Assembly (NCBI GenBank): GCA_023621995.1
Contig: JAMOAB010000060.1
Location: 18,744-82,743, forward strand
Direction: 5' to 3'
Length of the DNA stretch: 64,000 bases
Origin: Bacillota bacterium
Lineage (GTDB): Bacteria > Bacillota > Clostridia > Caldicoprobacterales > Xylanivirgaceae
Shown here: positions 38,316 through 46,742 of the stretch, piece by piece
How positions within the stretch are numbered: the stretch's first letter is position 1
Layout: each line of letters begins with the position of its first letter
Made by a program: the position numbers and the translations under genes
The notes under the pieces: model-generated
Seen by the model: the letters and a program-made list of their open reading frames with translations, nothing else
What the model was told of the DNA's origin: nothing
Databases searched by the model: none

Positions 38316-39380
38316 GTGAATAACGGAGAAATGAAAAAAAATAAAGTGAAAGAACTTATTGAAAAGGGAAAACAAAAGGGCGTATTGACATATAAAGAGA
38401 TCATGGACATGCTAGAGGACATAGACTTAGAGCCCGATCAAATAGAAAAGATATATGAAGCGTTAGAGGCACTTGACATAGATGTTATTGATGACGGTGC
38501 TTTAGAAGAAGAGGATGATGATAAAGATGATGTGGAGATACCTGATGGGGTAAGTGTAGATGATCCCGTTAGAATGTATTTAAAGGAAATTGGTAAAGTA
38601 CCACTGCTTACAGCAGAAGAAGAGGTGGAGCTAGCAAAGAGAATGGAGCAAGGCGATGAAGAGGCCAAAAAACAGCTTATAGAGGCAAACTTAAGGCTAG
38701 TTGTGAGTATTGCTAAGAGATATGTGGGCAGAGGTATGTTATTCTTAGATTTGATACAAGAAGGTAATCTAGGGCTTATAAAGGCAGTAGAAAAGTTTGA
38801 CTATAGAAAGGGCTATAAGTTTAGCACATATGCTACATGGTGGATACGGCAAGCCATAACTAGAGCAATAGCTGATCAGGCAAGGACCATACGTATTCCT
38901 GTTCATATGGTTGAAACCATAAATAAAATGGTAAGGGTATCAAGGCAGCTAGTGCAGGAGAAGGGACGGGATCCATTGCCTGAAGAGATTGCAGCAGAGA
39001 TGGGTATATCCGAGGAAAAGGTGAGGGAAATTATGAAAATAGCTCAAGATCCTGTATCTTTAGAGACACCCATTGGAGAAGAAGAAGATAGCCATTTGGG
39101 AGACTTTATACCAGATGAAGAGGCACTAGCTCCGGCAGACGCAGCTGCATATATCCTTTTAAAGGAACAACTGGTAGATGTATTAGATACACTTACACCT
39201 AGGGAAGAGAAAGTTTTAAGACTTCGCTTTGGTCTTGATGATGGTAGAGCTAGAACATTGGAAGAGGTAGGGAAAGAATTTGATGTTACACGTGAGCGTA
39301 TAAGGCAGATAGAGGCAAAGGCCTTAAGAAAGCTAAGACATCCTAGCCGAAGCAAAAAATTAAAAGATTATCTTGATTAA
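38316..39380 (+). CDS. rpoD: RNA polymerase primary sigma factor (sigma-A)
   Basis: About 354 residues from GTG 38316, 9 bases after AAGGAGGG. A short region 1.1 with an acidic stretch ([11 protein letters not shown]), region 1.2 [21 protein letters not shown], region 2 [20 protein letters not shown] and [19 protein letters not shown], region 3, and region 4.2 [20 protein letters not shown]. Full-length sigma-A for a Firmicute. Translationally close to dnaG. Confidence 0.97.
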   Translation: MNNGEMKKNKVKELIEKGKQKGVLTYKEIMDMLEDIDLEPDQIEKIYEALEALDIDVIDDGALEEEDDDKDDVEIPDGVSVDDPVRMYLKEIGKVPLLTAEEEVELAKRMEQGDEEAKKQLIEANLRLVVSIAKRYVGRGMLFLDLIQEGNLGLIKAVEKFDYRKGYKFSTYATWWIRQAITRAIADQARTIRIPVHMVETINKMVRVSRQLVQEKGRDPLPEEIAAEMGISEEKVREIMKIAQDPVSLETPIGEEEDSHLGDFIPDEEALAPADAAAYILLKEQLVDVLDTLTPREEKVLRLRFGLDDGRARTLEEVGKEFDVTRERIRQIEAKALRKLRHPSRSKKLKDYLD

Positions 39381-39411
39381 AGGCAGCTTTTTATAGCTGC
39401 CTTATCTTTTT
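39380..39411 (+). terminator. Intrinsic terminator after rpoD
   Basis: AAGGCAGCT and AGCTGCCTT pair perfectly over 9 bases with a 5-6 base loop, then a T-rich tail; it begins at the rpoD stop codon. Confidence 0.88.
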
Positions 39412-39421
39412 ATTTTCCATA

Positions 39422-40210
39422 TTAAAATATTATATGAAGAAAAAATTGGTCTACAAGTACAAACCCGCCTAGAGCTATTACATAATAGGCAAAACCTTTT
39501 AGGTTGCCCTTTGTAAGCACTTTGAGCATTGAGTTTATGGCAAAGAAACCCGATAGTGTAGCAGCTATGGTGCCTGCAATCATGGGACCTACAAAACCAG
39601 GTGTCTGTACTGCCCTGACTAGATCATCCATCTGAAACACAATAGAACCTAGTATGGCAGGTATGGACATCAAAAATGAGAAACGAGCTGCAAATTTTCT
39701 ATCCAATTTTTGACTTAGTGCACCTGCTATTGTCATTCCTGAACGGGATATGGCCGGAAATATGGCAATACCCTGTGCAGTACCAATGATTATGGCATCC
39801 TTGAGTTTCATTGATTCTATATCCTTATGCCCAGATTCCCCCATTTCAACTAGCATCAATATGAGGCCTGTTATTATAAAACCAAATCCTAGCGTAGACG
39901 CCGTTGAAAAAGCTGTTGCCACATAGTCTTTCAGCAAAAGTGCAATGATCACAGTAGGAATGGTAGCTACAACTATGTACATGGGTAATTTGCTAAAAGG
40001 TCTTTTCACCATAGCCACAATGTCTTTCCAAAATACACCGATAACTGCAATCAGTGTACCTACGTGGAGCATTGTGTCTAGTAGGAGTATACTTTCATCT
40101 TCTATTCCAAATATCTTTTGTACAAGTACAAGGTGTCCAGAGCTACTCACTGGTAAAAATTCTGTGAGTCCTTGTACAATTCCTAGTATTATTGCTTTTA
40201 AAATGCTAAT
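39422..40210 (-). CDS. uppP: Undecaprenyl-diphosphatase UppP, probable AUU start
   Basis: Removes a phosphate from undecaprenyl pyrophosphate so the lipid carrier can be reused for the cell wall. Reading from 40210 gives a 262-residue membrane protein that begins (M)SILKAIILGIVQGLTEFLP and continues VSSSGHLVL, the family's N-terminal active-site motif, with FPAISRSGMTIAGAL later. No ATG, GTG or TTG lies in frame between the upstream stop and this motif; the first ordinary candidate, GTG 40150, would delete the essential QxxxE part. GGGAGG stands 8 bases before ATT 40210-40208, exactly where the family's Met is expected. Confidence 0.9.
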   Translation of the reverse strand: MSILKAIILGIVQGLTEFLPVSSSGHLVLVQKIFGIEDESILLLDTMLHVGTLIAVIGVFWKDIVAMVKRPFSKLPMYIVVATIPTVIIALLLKDYVATAFSTASTLGFGFIITGLILMLVEMGESGHKDIESMKLKDAIIIGTAQGIAIFPAISRSGMTIAGALSQKLDRKFAARFSFLMSIPAILGSIVFQMDDLVRAVQTPGFVGPMIAGTIAATLSGFFAINSMLKVLTKGNLKGFAYYVIALGGFVLVDQFFLHIIF

Positions 40211-40540
40211 TGCTATTACCTCCCTTTTAAATAGTTAATCTTTATGCATTTTATCATAAAAGGCTAAAAAAATAAACAATAAGCTTGTTTTGAAGTGAGT
40301 ATTTTCGTAGTTTCAACTTCAAAACTCCTTCCTTTTTTAGAACTTATATGCTAAAGTTATACTAACAAAAAATAGATTAGGGAATATTGTAGTAGCTAGT
40401 AGTATTTTCTCAATACGATACATTATACTATAATATGTTGTATAATGTACAATGAAGCCTCTATAATTTGTCTAGATCCATGTACCAATATTTTCAGTAT
40501 TGAACTTTATCTATTATAAGACTAGGAGATGAAGAGAGTA
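40211..40540. other. Divergent intergenic region uppP / ydcF
   Basis: About 330 bases without a gene. It holds a 10-bp perfect inverted repeat (GTTTTGAAGT at 40287-40296, ACTTCAAAAC at 40316-40325) with a 19-base loop. On the minus strand the repeat precedes a T-run about 75 bases ahead of uppP. Several TATAAT-like hexamers at 40424-40446 could drive ydcF. Confidence 0.6.
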
Positions 40541-41125
40541 ATGGCCAAGGGGATTAAGATTTTATTAATTATCATAATGATAGCTACTGTTGTCACATTG
40601 ATATTAGGCATAGATATAAAATTATTTGGTAAAAGAGCTATTCCAGAGAGGTCTGACTGTATAATAGTTCTTGGATGTAGTGTATATGGAACTACACCTA
40701 GCCCCTTCTTAGCAGGTAGATTGCAACATGCTGAGCTCCTCTATAGGCAAGGGTATGCTAACTACATAATAGTATCTGGAGGTCAGGGAGCAGGCGAGCT
40801 CATAAGTGAAGCAGAGGCTATGAAGAACTATCTTATAGAGCGTGGTATAGATAGTGATCGAATAATAATAGAGAATAGGTCTACGTCTACATATGAAAAT
40901 TTGGCATATTCCAAGGAGAAGATGGTGGAATTTGCCCTCAGCGATGCCATAATTGTATCTAATAAGTTTCATCTAAGAAGGGCTTCATATATAGCAAAAA
41001 AATTAGAAATACCATCTACCTATTCTGGAGTATATCTAGAGGCCCATAAATATAGTGAGCGTTCAGGTTTTCTTAGGGAAATACCTGCCCTCATATTTAC
41101 TATAATAAAACTTTTTTTAAAATAG
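40541..41125 (+). CDS. YdcF family DUF218 protein
   Basis: About 194 residues: one N-terminal transmembrane helix (IKILLIIIMIATVVTLILGI) and a DUF218/YdcF domain with CIIVLGCSVYG, RLQHAELLYRQGY, IIVSGGQG and ENRSTSTYENLAYSKE. Members such as ElyC/SanA affect envelope and lipid-carrier metabolism; it may be relevant that uppP lies next door. I prefer ATG 40541 because AGGAG abuts the earlier ATG 40529. No terminator before the tRNA. Confidence 0.85.
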   Translation: MAKGIKILLIIIMIATVVTLILGIDIKLFGKRAIPERSDCIIVLGCSVYGTTPSPFLAGRLQHAELLYRQGYANYIIVSGGQGAGELISEAEAMKNYLIERGIDSDRIIIENRSTSTYENLAYSKEKMVEFALSDAIIVSNKFHLRRASYIAKKLEIPSTYSGVYLEAHKYSERSGFLREIPALIFTIIKLFLK

Positions 41126-41128
41126 GTA

Positions 41129-41157
41129 TTGACGAAATTCATATAACATTGTATAAT
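41129..41157 (+). promoter_or_regulatory. Promoter of the CAU tRNA gene
   Basis: TTGACG, 17 bases, TATAAT, 20 bases ahead of the mature 5' end. Confidence 0.85.
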
Positions 41158-41177
41158 ATACTTCGTCAGTTACACGA

Positions 41178-41254
41178 GGGCCTTTAGCTCAGTTGGTTAG
41201 AGCAACCGGCTCATAACCGGTTGGTCCGGGGTTCGAGTCCCTGAAGGCCCACCA
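41178..41254 (+). tRNA. tRNA with CAU anticodon (tRNA-Met, or tRNA-Ile2)
   Basis: 77 bases with a full cloverleaf: acceptor GGGCCTT/AAGGCCC, D-arm with AGCTCAGTTGGTTAGAGC, anticodon loop CTCATAA, T-arm GTTCGAGTC, and an encoded CCA end. The CAT anticodon fits elongator Met or, if C34 is modified to lysidine, Ile2. It is not initiator tRNA, because the first acceptor pair is intact and the anticodon stem lacks the three G-C pairs. I cannot decide between Met and Ile2 by eye. Confidence 0.95.
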
Positions 41255-41272
41255 ATCTATATAATATAGGCG

Positions 41273-41299
41273 AAAGGTACCATTTCGGTACCTTTTTTT
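41273..41299 (+). terminator. Intrinsic terminator after the tRNA gene
   Basis: AAAGGTACC and GGTACCTTT, 9 perfect pairs with a 5-base loop, followed by Ts. Confidence 0.93.
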
Positions 41300-41330
41300 A
41301 TATCTAATTCATTCAAAGGGGAGTGATTGT

Positions 41331-42035
41331 ATGGCAAACCTAAGTAGACTGGATGCAATTCTCAGTTGTGTACCTAGCTCCCATACAGTTGCAGATATTG
41401 GCACCGATCATGGCTATGTACCCGTTAACCTTATAAAAAAGAATATAGCAGAGTATGTAATAGCTACAGATATTAGTTCTTCATCCCTTGCCAAGGCAGA
41501 AACTCTCATAGAGATGAAGGGTATGGGGGATAGGATATCTACCCGTGTAGGATATGGACTTTCTATTTTAAAGCCAGATGAAGTAGACACTGCTATAATA
41601 GCAGGATTGGGTGGAGTGCTTATATCTGAGATATTGGAAAAGGATAGATTGATAGCTGGTACTATAGATACGTTCATTCTTCAGCCAATGAAATGGAGGA
41701 GGCTACTTAGGGAATATCTTCTAAATAATGGCTATACTATAGTAGATGAAGTATTGGTTAAAGAAAGTATAAGCAGATATTATGTTATAATGGTAGTAAA
41801 GCATGGTAAGGAAAAGGTAAAAGACGACCTAGATTACTATTTGGGTAGGCGCCTTATAGAGAAGAAAGATCCACTATTACCAGGCTATATATTACACAAT
41901 ATCAAAAGAAGACAGGATATTCTTGACAACTTAAGGTATGGCAAACCCAATTTAGAGACCCAAAGAAAGCAATTTAAATTAAAAGAAGAAATAGAAAAAC
42001 TTAAGGAGGTGTATGAGAATGTCTGTACAGATTAG
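41331..42035 (+). CDS. trmK: tRNA (adenine-22-N1)-methyltransferase TrmK
   Basis: 234 residues. The SAM-binding motif is TVADIGTDHGYVPVNLI (about residues 19-35), followed by VIATDISSSSLAKA and AIIAGLGGVLISEIL; the C-terminus is a coiled coil. It methylates A22 in tRNA. The trmK-nif3 pair after rpoD is conserved in Firmicutes (yqfN-yqfO). It ends 17 bases inside nif3. Confidence 0.93.
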   Translation: MANLSRLDAILSCVPSSHTVADIGTDHGYVPVNLIKKNIAEYVIATDISSSSLAKAETLIEMKGMGDRISTRVGYGLSILKPDEVDTAIIAGLGGVLISEILEKDRLIAGTIDTFILQPMKWRRLLREYLLNNGYTIVDEVLVKESISRYYVIMVVKHGKEKVKDDLDYYLGRRLIEKKDPLLPGYILHNIKRRQDILDNLRYGKPNLETQRKQFKLKEEIEKLKEVYENVCTD

Positions 42036-43137
42036 GGATATTATAGCTATAATGGAGAAAATAGCTCCCACTAGTTTTGCCGAGGATTGGGATAATGTAG
42101 GTCTATTGGTAGGAGATGGGAACGGAGAAGTTAATAGGATATTAGTGACACTAGATGTTACTAGTAGTATTGTGAAGGAAGCTATTGAAAGAGAAGTAGA
42201 TATGATAATATCCCACCATCCTATTATATTTAGTCCGCTTAAATCTATGGGGCAAAATCTTGAAGATAGGAATATACTGTATCCCCTTATACAAAAGGAT
42301 ATTGCGGTCTACTGTGCCCATACAAATCTAGACAAGGCAAAGGGTGGTGTAGACGATACTTTAGCTGATATATTGGGGCTTCAAAATATGGAGATTTTGA
42401 TAGGAGAAGAGGGTGAGAGATATTTTAAGCTGGTGGTGTTTGTACCTAGGGGATATGAAGAACAGGTAATGAATGTTCTAAGCAATAAGGGTGCAGGTTT
42501 TATAGGGAACTACAGCCATTGTACTTTTCAAGCTAAGGGTATGGGAACATTTAAACCATTAGAGGGCACAAATCCCTTCATAGGTAGCCAAGGAGTAGTA
42601 GAGAAGGTGGAGGAGATTAGGCTAGAGACTGTTGTACCCGAGAGTATTGTCTATGATGTGGTAGATGGCATGATAGATGTACACCCCTACGAGGAAGTTG
42701 CATATGATCTATATCCATTGGCTACTCCTACCGGTGAGATAGGGCTAGGACGAGTGGGGAAAATAGATAGGATTATGACGGTAGAGGAATTTGCTAGGAG
42801 AGTCAAGGAAGTATTAAAACTAGAAAATGTGCGTATAATAGGGGATAGGGGTAAAATGATAGAGACAGTGGTGAGTTGTGCCGGCGCAGGTGGAGATTTT
42901 GTTCGTCAAGCGGTAGATGCGGGAGGAGATGTATTTGTAACAGGTGAAATAAAATATCATCAGGCCCTTTTAGCTTTAGAGCTTGGGCTTCCTATTATTG
43001 AATTAGGCCATTACGAGACCGAAAGGCCAGCTATGGAGGTATTAATTAATCATTTACAAAAGAAGTTTAATGCTTTACAATATAAAGTAGAGGTATTGTC
43101 TTCCAGTACACAACACGAATTGGTTGTAAATATATAG
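42019..43137 (+). CDS. Nif3-like dinuclear metal-binding protein (YqfO type)
   Basis: About 372 residues, the long form with a PII-like insert between the two metal-binding halves (about residues 130-230, YFKLVVFVPRGYEEQV...). Metal ligands are seen in MIISHHPIIF, CAHTNLDKAKGG, and ELGHYETE near the C-terminus. AAGGAGGT fits ATG 42019; ATG 42013 is too near. The biochemical role is unsettled; a GTP cyclohydrolase-type activity has been proposed for relatives. Confidence 0.92.
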   Translation: MSVQIRDIIAIMEKIAPTSFAEDWDNVGLLVGDGNGEVNRILVTLDVTSSIVKEAIEREVDMIISHHPIIFSPLKSMGQNLEDRNILYPLIQKDIAVYCAHTNLDKAKGGVDDTLADILGLQNMEILIGEEGERYFKLVVFVPRGYEEQVMNVLSNKGAGFIGNYSHCTFQAKGMGTFKPLEGTNPFIGSQGVVEKVEEIRLETVVPESIVYDVVDGMIDVHPYEEVAYDLYPLATPTGEIGLGRVGKIDRIMTVEEFARRVKEVLKLENVRIIGDRGKMIETVVSCAGAGGDFVRQAVDAGGDVFVTGEIKYHQALLALELGLPIIELGHYETERPAMEVLINHLQKKFNALQYKVEVLSSSTQHELVVNI

Positions 43138-43162
43138 GAATAAGTTTATCTTATTCCTTTTT
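43137..43162 (+). terminator. Intrinsic terminator after the Nif3-like gene
   Basis: GGAATAAG, TTTAT, CTTATTCC and five Ts, starting at the stop codon. Confidence 0.9.
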
Positions 43163-43230
43163 GCTACCTTCAGATATAATAGTCGTGTTTGTGAACAAAT
43201 ATTAGAGGGTGCAGGAAGGAGGAGTGGACA

Positions 43231-43962
43231 ATGGGACAATTAGATTTACTTTGGGAATACCAAGAGCTAGAAAGACTAATGGACGGATATAAACATGAAA
43301 AAAACAGTCTACCGATGCGAAAAGAACTCAGAAAACTCCAAAAATATCTAATAGATCAACAGAACCAATTGATTAAATTTGATGAAGAAGCCAATAAAAA
43401 GAATAATAAACTCAATAAAATATACCATGAATATGATAATATTGTAAATAGTCTCAGAATAGATCAGGAAAAGATAGCAGAAGGTAGCATTAAAAATCTA
43501 AAACAAGTCGAGCAATTAGAAAAAAATGCCCAAATCCTTAAGGAGAAAGCCATTAAAAAAGAAGAAGAACTCAAAAAACTGAGAGAAGAGATAGAAGAAT
43601 TTAGCAAGATTGTAAAGGAAGTAGGAATACGTATTTCAAAGGCAAAAAAGGAGTATACAAAGGTAAAAGTCGAATATGATAGACAGGCCGGAGATATACA
43701 GAAGAAATATGATGAGGCAAAGAGCAAGAAAAATGATCTAAAACAAAAGATAGATAAAAAGTTACTATCAAAATACAATGAATTGAAAAACAATCATGAC
43801 GAACCTATATCACTTGTGACCAGCCATTATTGTTGCAGTGGATGTAATATGCAATTAGCTTCATTGGCAATACAAAACTTAAAGGAAGGTAGCCATATAA
43901 TAGAATGTGAAAATTGTGGAAGGCTACTGTATGTAAAAAGAGAGGAAACTCAAGTTTCCTAG
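43231..43962 (+). CDS. Coiled-coil protein with C4 zinc ribbon
   Basis: 243 residues. Residues about 15-185 are an almost unbroken charged coiled coil (LKEKAIKKEEELKKLREEIEEF); the C-terminus is a zinc ribbon with YCCSGCNMQLA and IECENCGRLLY (zf-RING_7-like). The family is common next to Nif3 genes and is sometimes described as a nucleic-acid-binding protein, but no function is established. GGAAGGAGGAGTGGACA precedes the ATG. Confidence 0.88.
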   Translation: MGQLDLLWEYQELERLMDGYKHEKNSLPMRKELRKLQKYLIDQQNQLIKFDEEANKKNNKLNKIYHEYDNIVNSLRIDQEKIAEGSIKNLKQVEQLEKNAQILKEKAIKKEEELKKLREEIEEFSKIVKEVGIRISKAKKEYTKVKVEYDRQAGDIQKKYDEAKSKKNDLKQKIDKKLLSKYNELKNNHDEPISLVTSHYCCSGCNMQLASLAIQNLKEGSHIIECENCGRLLYVKREETQVS

Positions 43963-44029
43963 ATGCCAATATCCACCATTTGACAGCTTTTATGTAGTGT
44001 GATAATATGTATTTTCCACGTTGATATTT

Positions 44030-44375
44030 AGCGAGTAAGCCGAATGATCGCGGTTGCCAAACTGGGCAACTGAGGAAAGTCCGAGCTCCGTAGGGCAGGG
44101 TGCTGGGCAACTCCCAGTGGAGGTGACTCCAAGGATAGTGCAACAGAAAGATACCGCCTGTAATTTGCAGGTAAGGGTGGAAAGGTGAGGTAAGAGCTCA
44201 CCAGCGTCCAGGCGACTGGATAGGCTATGTAAACCCCATCTGGAGCAAGACCGAATAAGGACTTTAATGTGGTGGCCCGCCACGTCCGGGTAAAGGTCGC
44301 TTGAGCCTGCTGGCAACAGTAGAGCCTAGATAGATGATCATTCTTGACAGAACTCGGCTTACAGGCTTACTCGCT
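44030..44375 (+). ncRNA. rnpB: RNase P RNA, bacterial type A
   Basis: About 346 bases. Outer helix AGCGAGTAAGCC / GGCTTACTCGCT closes the molecule; the conserved core elements GAGGAAAGTCCGAGCTCC (about 44071-44088), ACAGAAA, and near the 3' end ACAGAACTCGGCTTACA are all present. It is the catalytic RNA that cuts the 5' leader from tRNA precursors. The ends are set from the outer helix and may be off by a few bases. A terminator follows directly. Confidence 0.97.
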
Positions 44376-44382
44376 ACCCCCT

Positions 44383-44425
44383 AATAAACATCAGTCTTTT
44401 AGGCTGATGTTTATTGTTATTTTAT
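44383..44425 (+). terminator. Intrinsic terminator after rnpB
   Basis: AATAAACATCAG and CTGATGTTTATT pair over 12 bases with a T-rich tail. Confidence 0.9.
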
Positions 44426-44600
44426 AGTAACATGCTTAACTTCCATAAGATTACATAATAGACTTATATATGATATTATATAAAGGGAACGTATAATGCC
44501 AATACTAATGGAAAAATCCAAAGGTGGTTTTGAAAGGCGCATTTTTTCTTATGGAAGTATTTTAACAGTTATATTTAATATAAATCAAGGAGTGGTTTCA

Positions 44601-44879
44601 ATGGATGATATAAAGATTAGACATCTTACTATGGAAGAAGCTAAGGAGCTAGGTATAGATAATTGGAATACATGGGAGTGTGAACCTAGCACCTTTGAAT
44701 GGTATTATGATGAGTCAGAGACTTTCTATGTGCTAGATGGCTATGTGGTTGTAATTACATCTACTGAAAGGATCCACATAGAGAAGAATATGCTTGTGAC
44801 TTTTCCTAAGGGGTTAGAATGCACTTGGGAAGTGAGAAAGCCTATAAAAAAGGCATATACTTTCAATTTTGAATCTTAG
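44601..44879 (+). CDS. Small cupin domain protein
   Basis: 92 residues from ATG 44601, 9 bases after AAGGAG. A single EutQ/ureidoglycine-type cupin (Cupin_3): CEPSTFEWYYDESETFYVLDG, then IEKNMLVTFPKGLECTWEV. Metal-binding residues are partly replaced (no His-x-His), so binding of a small ligand rather than catalysis is possible. Stands alone between two terminators. Substrate unknown. Confidence 0.85.
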   Translation: MDDIKIRHLTMEEAKELGIDNWNTWECEPSTFEWYYDESETFYVLDGYVVVITSTERIHIEKNMLVTFPKGLECTWEVRKPIKKAYTFNFES

Positions 44880-44888
44880 TTTTACGTT

Positions 44889-44917
44889 GCCTCCCTCTTT
44901 AATGGGAGGGCTTTTTT
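44889..44917 (+). terminator. Intrinsic terminator after the cupin gene
   Basis: CCTCCC and GGGAGG with an 8-base loop, then GCTTTTTTG. Confidence 0.85.
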
Positions 44918-44979
44918 GTTTAGAAAATCTATTATTTGTTATATATATAAATAAGATGACGATATATCATTTCCCTAAT

Positions 44980-45038
44980 ATAGACAGGCTAATATAGATA
45001 GGACTATGATGAAATTATTACTAAAATAGACAGGCTAA
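44980..45038 (+). repeat. Two 13-bp direct repeats ahead of the DMT transporter
   Basis: ATAGACAGGCTAA occurs at 44980-44992 and 45026-45038, 46 bases apart, 50-100 bases before the EamA gene. They may be operator half-sites, or a small duplication. Confidence 0.6.
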
Positions 45039-45084
45039 AGGCTTGGTTATCTAATGTTTTATAGTCTAAAGGAAGGAGATAATA

Positions 45085-46017
45085 GTGGAAGGATTTTTTA
45101 CAAAGAAGAAGAATGTATTGATTATATCGCTTATATGCACGTTACTTTGGGGTAGTGCTTTTCCAGTAATAAAGATAAGCTATGAAAAACTCGGAATACC
45201 TACAGAGGATATATTTTCTAAGATATATTTTGCTGGGCTGAGGTTTTTTATAGCTTCCATTTTGGTATTTTTAGCATCTAAATTTTTATTGAAGATAAAC
45301 TTGGAAATGAGAGGGAGTTATATAAGACCTATTGTAATGTTAGGTATGCTCCAGACTACCTTGCAATATTTTTTCTTTTATATAGGAATTGCCAATACCT
45401 CTGGGATTAAGAGTGCCATATTCCAATCAAGTGGGATATTCTTTACGGTGATTGGAGCCCATTTCATATACAAGGATGACAAGCTCAATTCTAAAAAGAT
45501 ACTGAGCCTTATCTTGGGTCTTAGTGGTATACTTATAACAAATATTGGGAAGGAATTTGATCTGAATTTCACCCTATTAGGAGAGGGTTTTTTATTGGCA
45601 TCTGCCATAGTAAGCTCTATTGCAACATTTTATGTAAAGTCTATATCCAAAGATATAGATCCTATACTTCTCACAGGAGGTCAGATGTTATCAGGTTCTA
45701 TAATTCTTTTGATAGTGGGAAAGGTAGGATTAAAGGGTGGAGGACTAGCATTTGATGGTACTAGCTTTATGTTACTTCTATATGCGGCATTTATATCGGC
45801 TACGGCCTTTTTACTCTGGTACATGCTTTTAAAGTTTAATAAGGCAGGAGAGCTTAGTATATATAGGTTATTCATCCCTGTATTTGGTGCCACCCTATCT
45901 GCCATATTTTTGAGGGGAGAGGAGTTTACAGTTAAACTTATTATAAGTCTTGTACTGGTCATATCAGGTATTGTAGTGCTAAATCGAGAAAATGGACAAG
46001 CTGTTAATAGGGGATAA
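45085..46017 (+). CDS. EamA/DMT family transporter
   Basis: 310 residues with ten predicted transmembrane helices in two EamA repeats. The first repeat contains CTLLWGSAFPVIKISYEKL and TTLQYFFFYIGIANTSGIKSAI; the second ends SLVLVISGIVVLNREN. Such proteins export or import amino acids, nucleosides or sugars; the substrate cannot be read. GTG start 45085 behind GGAAGGAGA. Confidence 0.9.
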   Translation: MEGFFTKKKNVLIISLICTLLWGSAFPVIKISYEKLGIPTEDIFSKIYFAGLRFFIASILVFLASKFLLKINLEMRGSYIRPIVMLGMLQTTLQYFFFYIGIANTSGIKSAIFQSSGIFFTVIGAHFIYKDDKLNSKKILSLILGLSGILITNIGKEFDLNFTLLGEGFLLASAIVSSIATFYVKSISKDIDPILLTGGQMLSGSIILLIVGKVGLKGGGLAFDGTSFMLLLYAAFISATAFLLWYMLLKFNKAGELSIYRLFIPVFGATLSAIFLRGEEFTVKLIISLVLVISGIVVLNRENGQAVNRG

Positions 46018-46031
46018 CTGGGCCGTATAAT

Positions 46032-46060
46032 TTGACAATTTTATATCCTTATTGTATTAT
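46032..46060 (+). promoter_or_regulatory. Promoter of the FmdE-ABC operon
   Basis: TTGACA, 17 bases, TATTAT; a second TATAAT overlaps at 46060-46065. The implied start at about 46067 leaves a leader of roughly 150 bases before the fmdE-like gene. Confidence 0.7.
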
Positions 46061-46135
46061 ATAATCCATAGTTAAGTCACGATGGCTTATCTAAATGATC
46101 TATACGTTTCAAAATTGAATACTATATAAGAATAC

Positions 46136-46185
46136 AAACCCACGAAGGGATGCTATTTATATCTATAGCCTCAATTCGTGGGTTT
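46136..46185 (+). promoter_or_regulatory. Leader stem-loop ahead of the FmdE-ABC operon
   Basis: AAACCCACGAA (46136-46146) pairs perfectly with TTCGTGGGTTT (46175-46185). Inside, GCTAT and ATAGC extend the structure with small bulges. It is followed by TTTAATTTTATG, an interrupted T-tract, then the ribosome binding site. It could be a terminator/attenuator or part of an RNA sensor; it matches no riboswitch class I know. Confidence 0.6.
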
Positions 46186-46214
46186 AATTTTATGTAAAAG
46201 GAGAGGAGTTACAG

Positions 46215-46739
46215 ATGGATAAGGGCTTATGGAAAAGATGTGTTGACTTCCATGGCCATGAATGCCCAGGCCTTGCAATAGGTTTTAAAGCTTGTGAGGG
46301 GGCCATAGAAGAATTAGGCCTTGCCTTTTCTGATGACGAACAGGTAGTATGCATAACAGAAAATGATGCATGTGGTGTAGATGCCATTCAAGTCATACTT
46401 AGCTGTACTTTAGGGAAGGGAAATCTAATTTACAGGGATGTAGGTAAGCAGGCTTTTAGTTTCTTCGACAGAAAGACAGGCAAGAGTATTAGGATGGTAT
46501 TGAAATCTTTTAATGGAAATATGGATAGACACGAGAGACAAGAATATATACTAAATGCTCCTATAGATGAAATATTTGAATATAAGGAGCCCCGATATAA
46601 TCTGCCAGAGAGGGCTAGGATTTTTAATACTATAATATGTGATGAATGCAATGAAGGTGCTGCTGAACATAGGATAAGACTTCAAGAGGGGAAAAAATTG
46701 TGTTTAGATTGTTTTAAGAACTATGATAGAGGATGGTGA
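46215..46739 (+). CDS. FmdE family zinc protein
   Basis: 174 residues. The FmdE motif FHGHECPGLAIGFKAC lies at residues 12-27, followed by ITENDACGVDAIQVILSCTLGKGN and FNGNMDRHERQEY. A C-terminal TraR/DksA-like zinc finger follows (CDECNE, then CLDCF). FmdE is named from formylmethanofuran dehydrogenase operons, but the family also occurs in bacteria without that enzyme, and a metal-related role is suspected. It heads an operon with a methyltransferase and an importer of the peptide/nickel class. AAAAGGAGAGGAG precedes the ATG. Confidence 0.9.
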   Translation: MDKGLWKRCVDFHGHECPGLAIGFKACEGAIEELGLAFSDDEQVVCITENDACGVDAIQVILSCTLGKGNLIYRDVGKQAFSFFDRKTGKSIRMVLKSFNGNMDRHERQEYILNAPIDEIFEYKEPRYNLPERARIFNTIICDECNEGAAEHRIRLQEGKKLCLDCFKNYDRGW

Positions 46740-46742
46740 TCT

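Noticed and set aside
38316..39380. In-frame extension of rpoD upstream to 38289
   Set aside because: The extension overlaps dnaG and its own AAGGAGGG ribosome binding site, which fits the GTG at 38316.
46067..46214. Nickel/cobalt (NiCo, czcD) riboswitch ahead of the FmdE-importer operon
   Set aside because: The four-stem layout with its conserved purine-rich junctions is not visible; only one stem-loop is seen.
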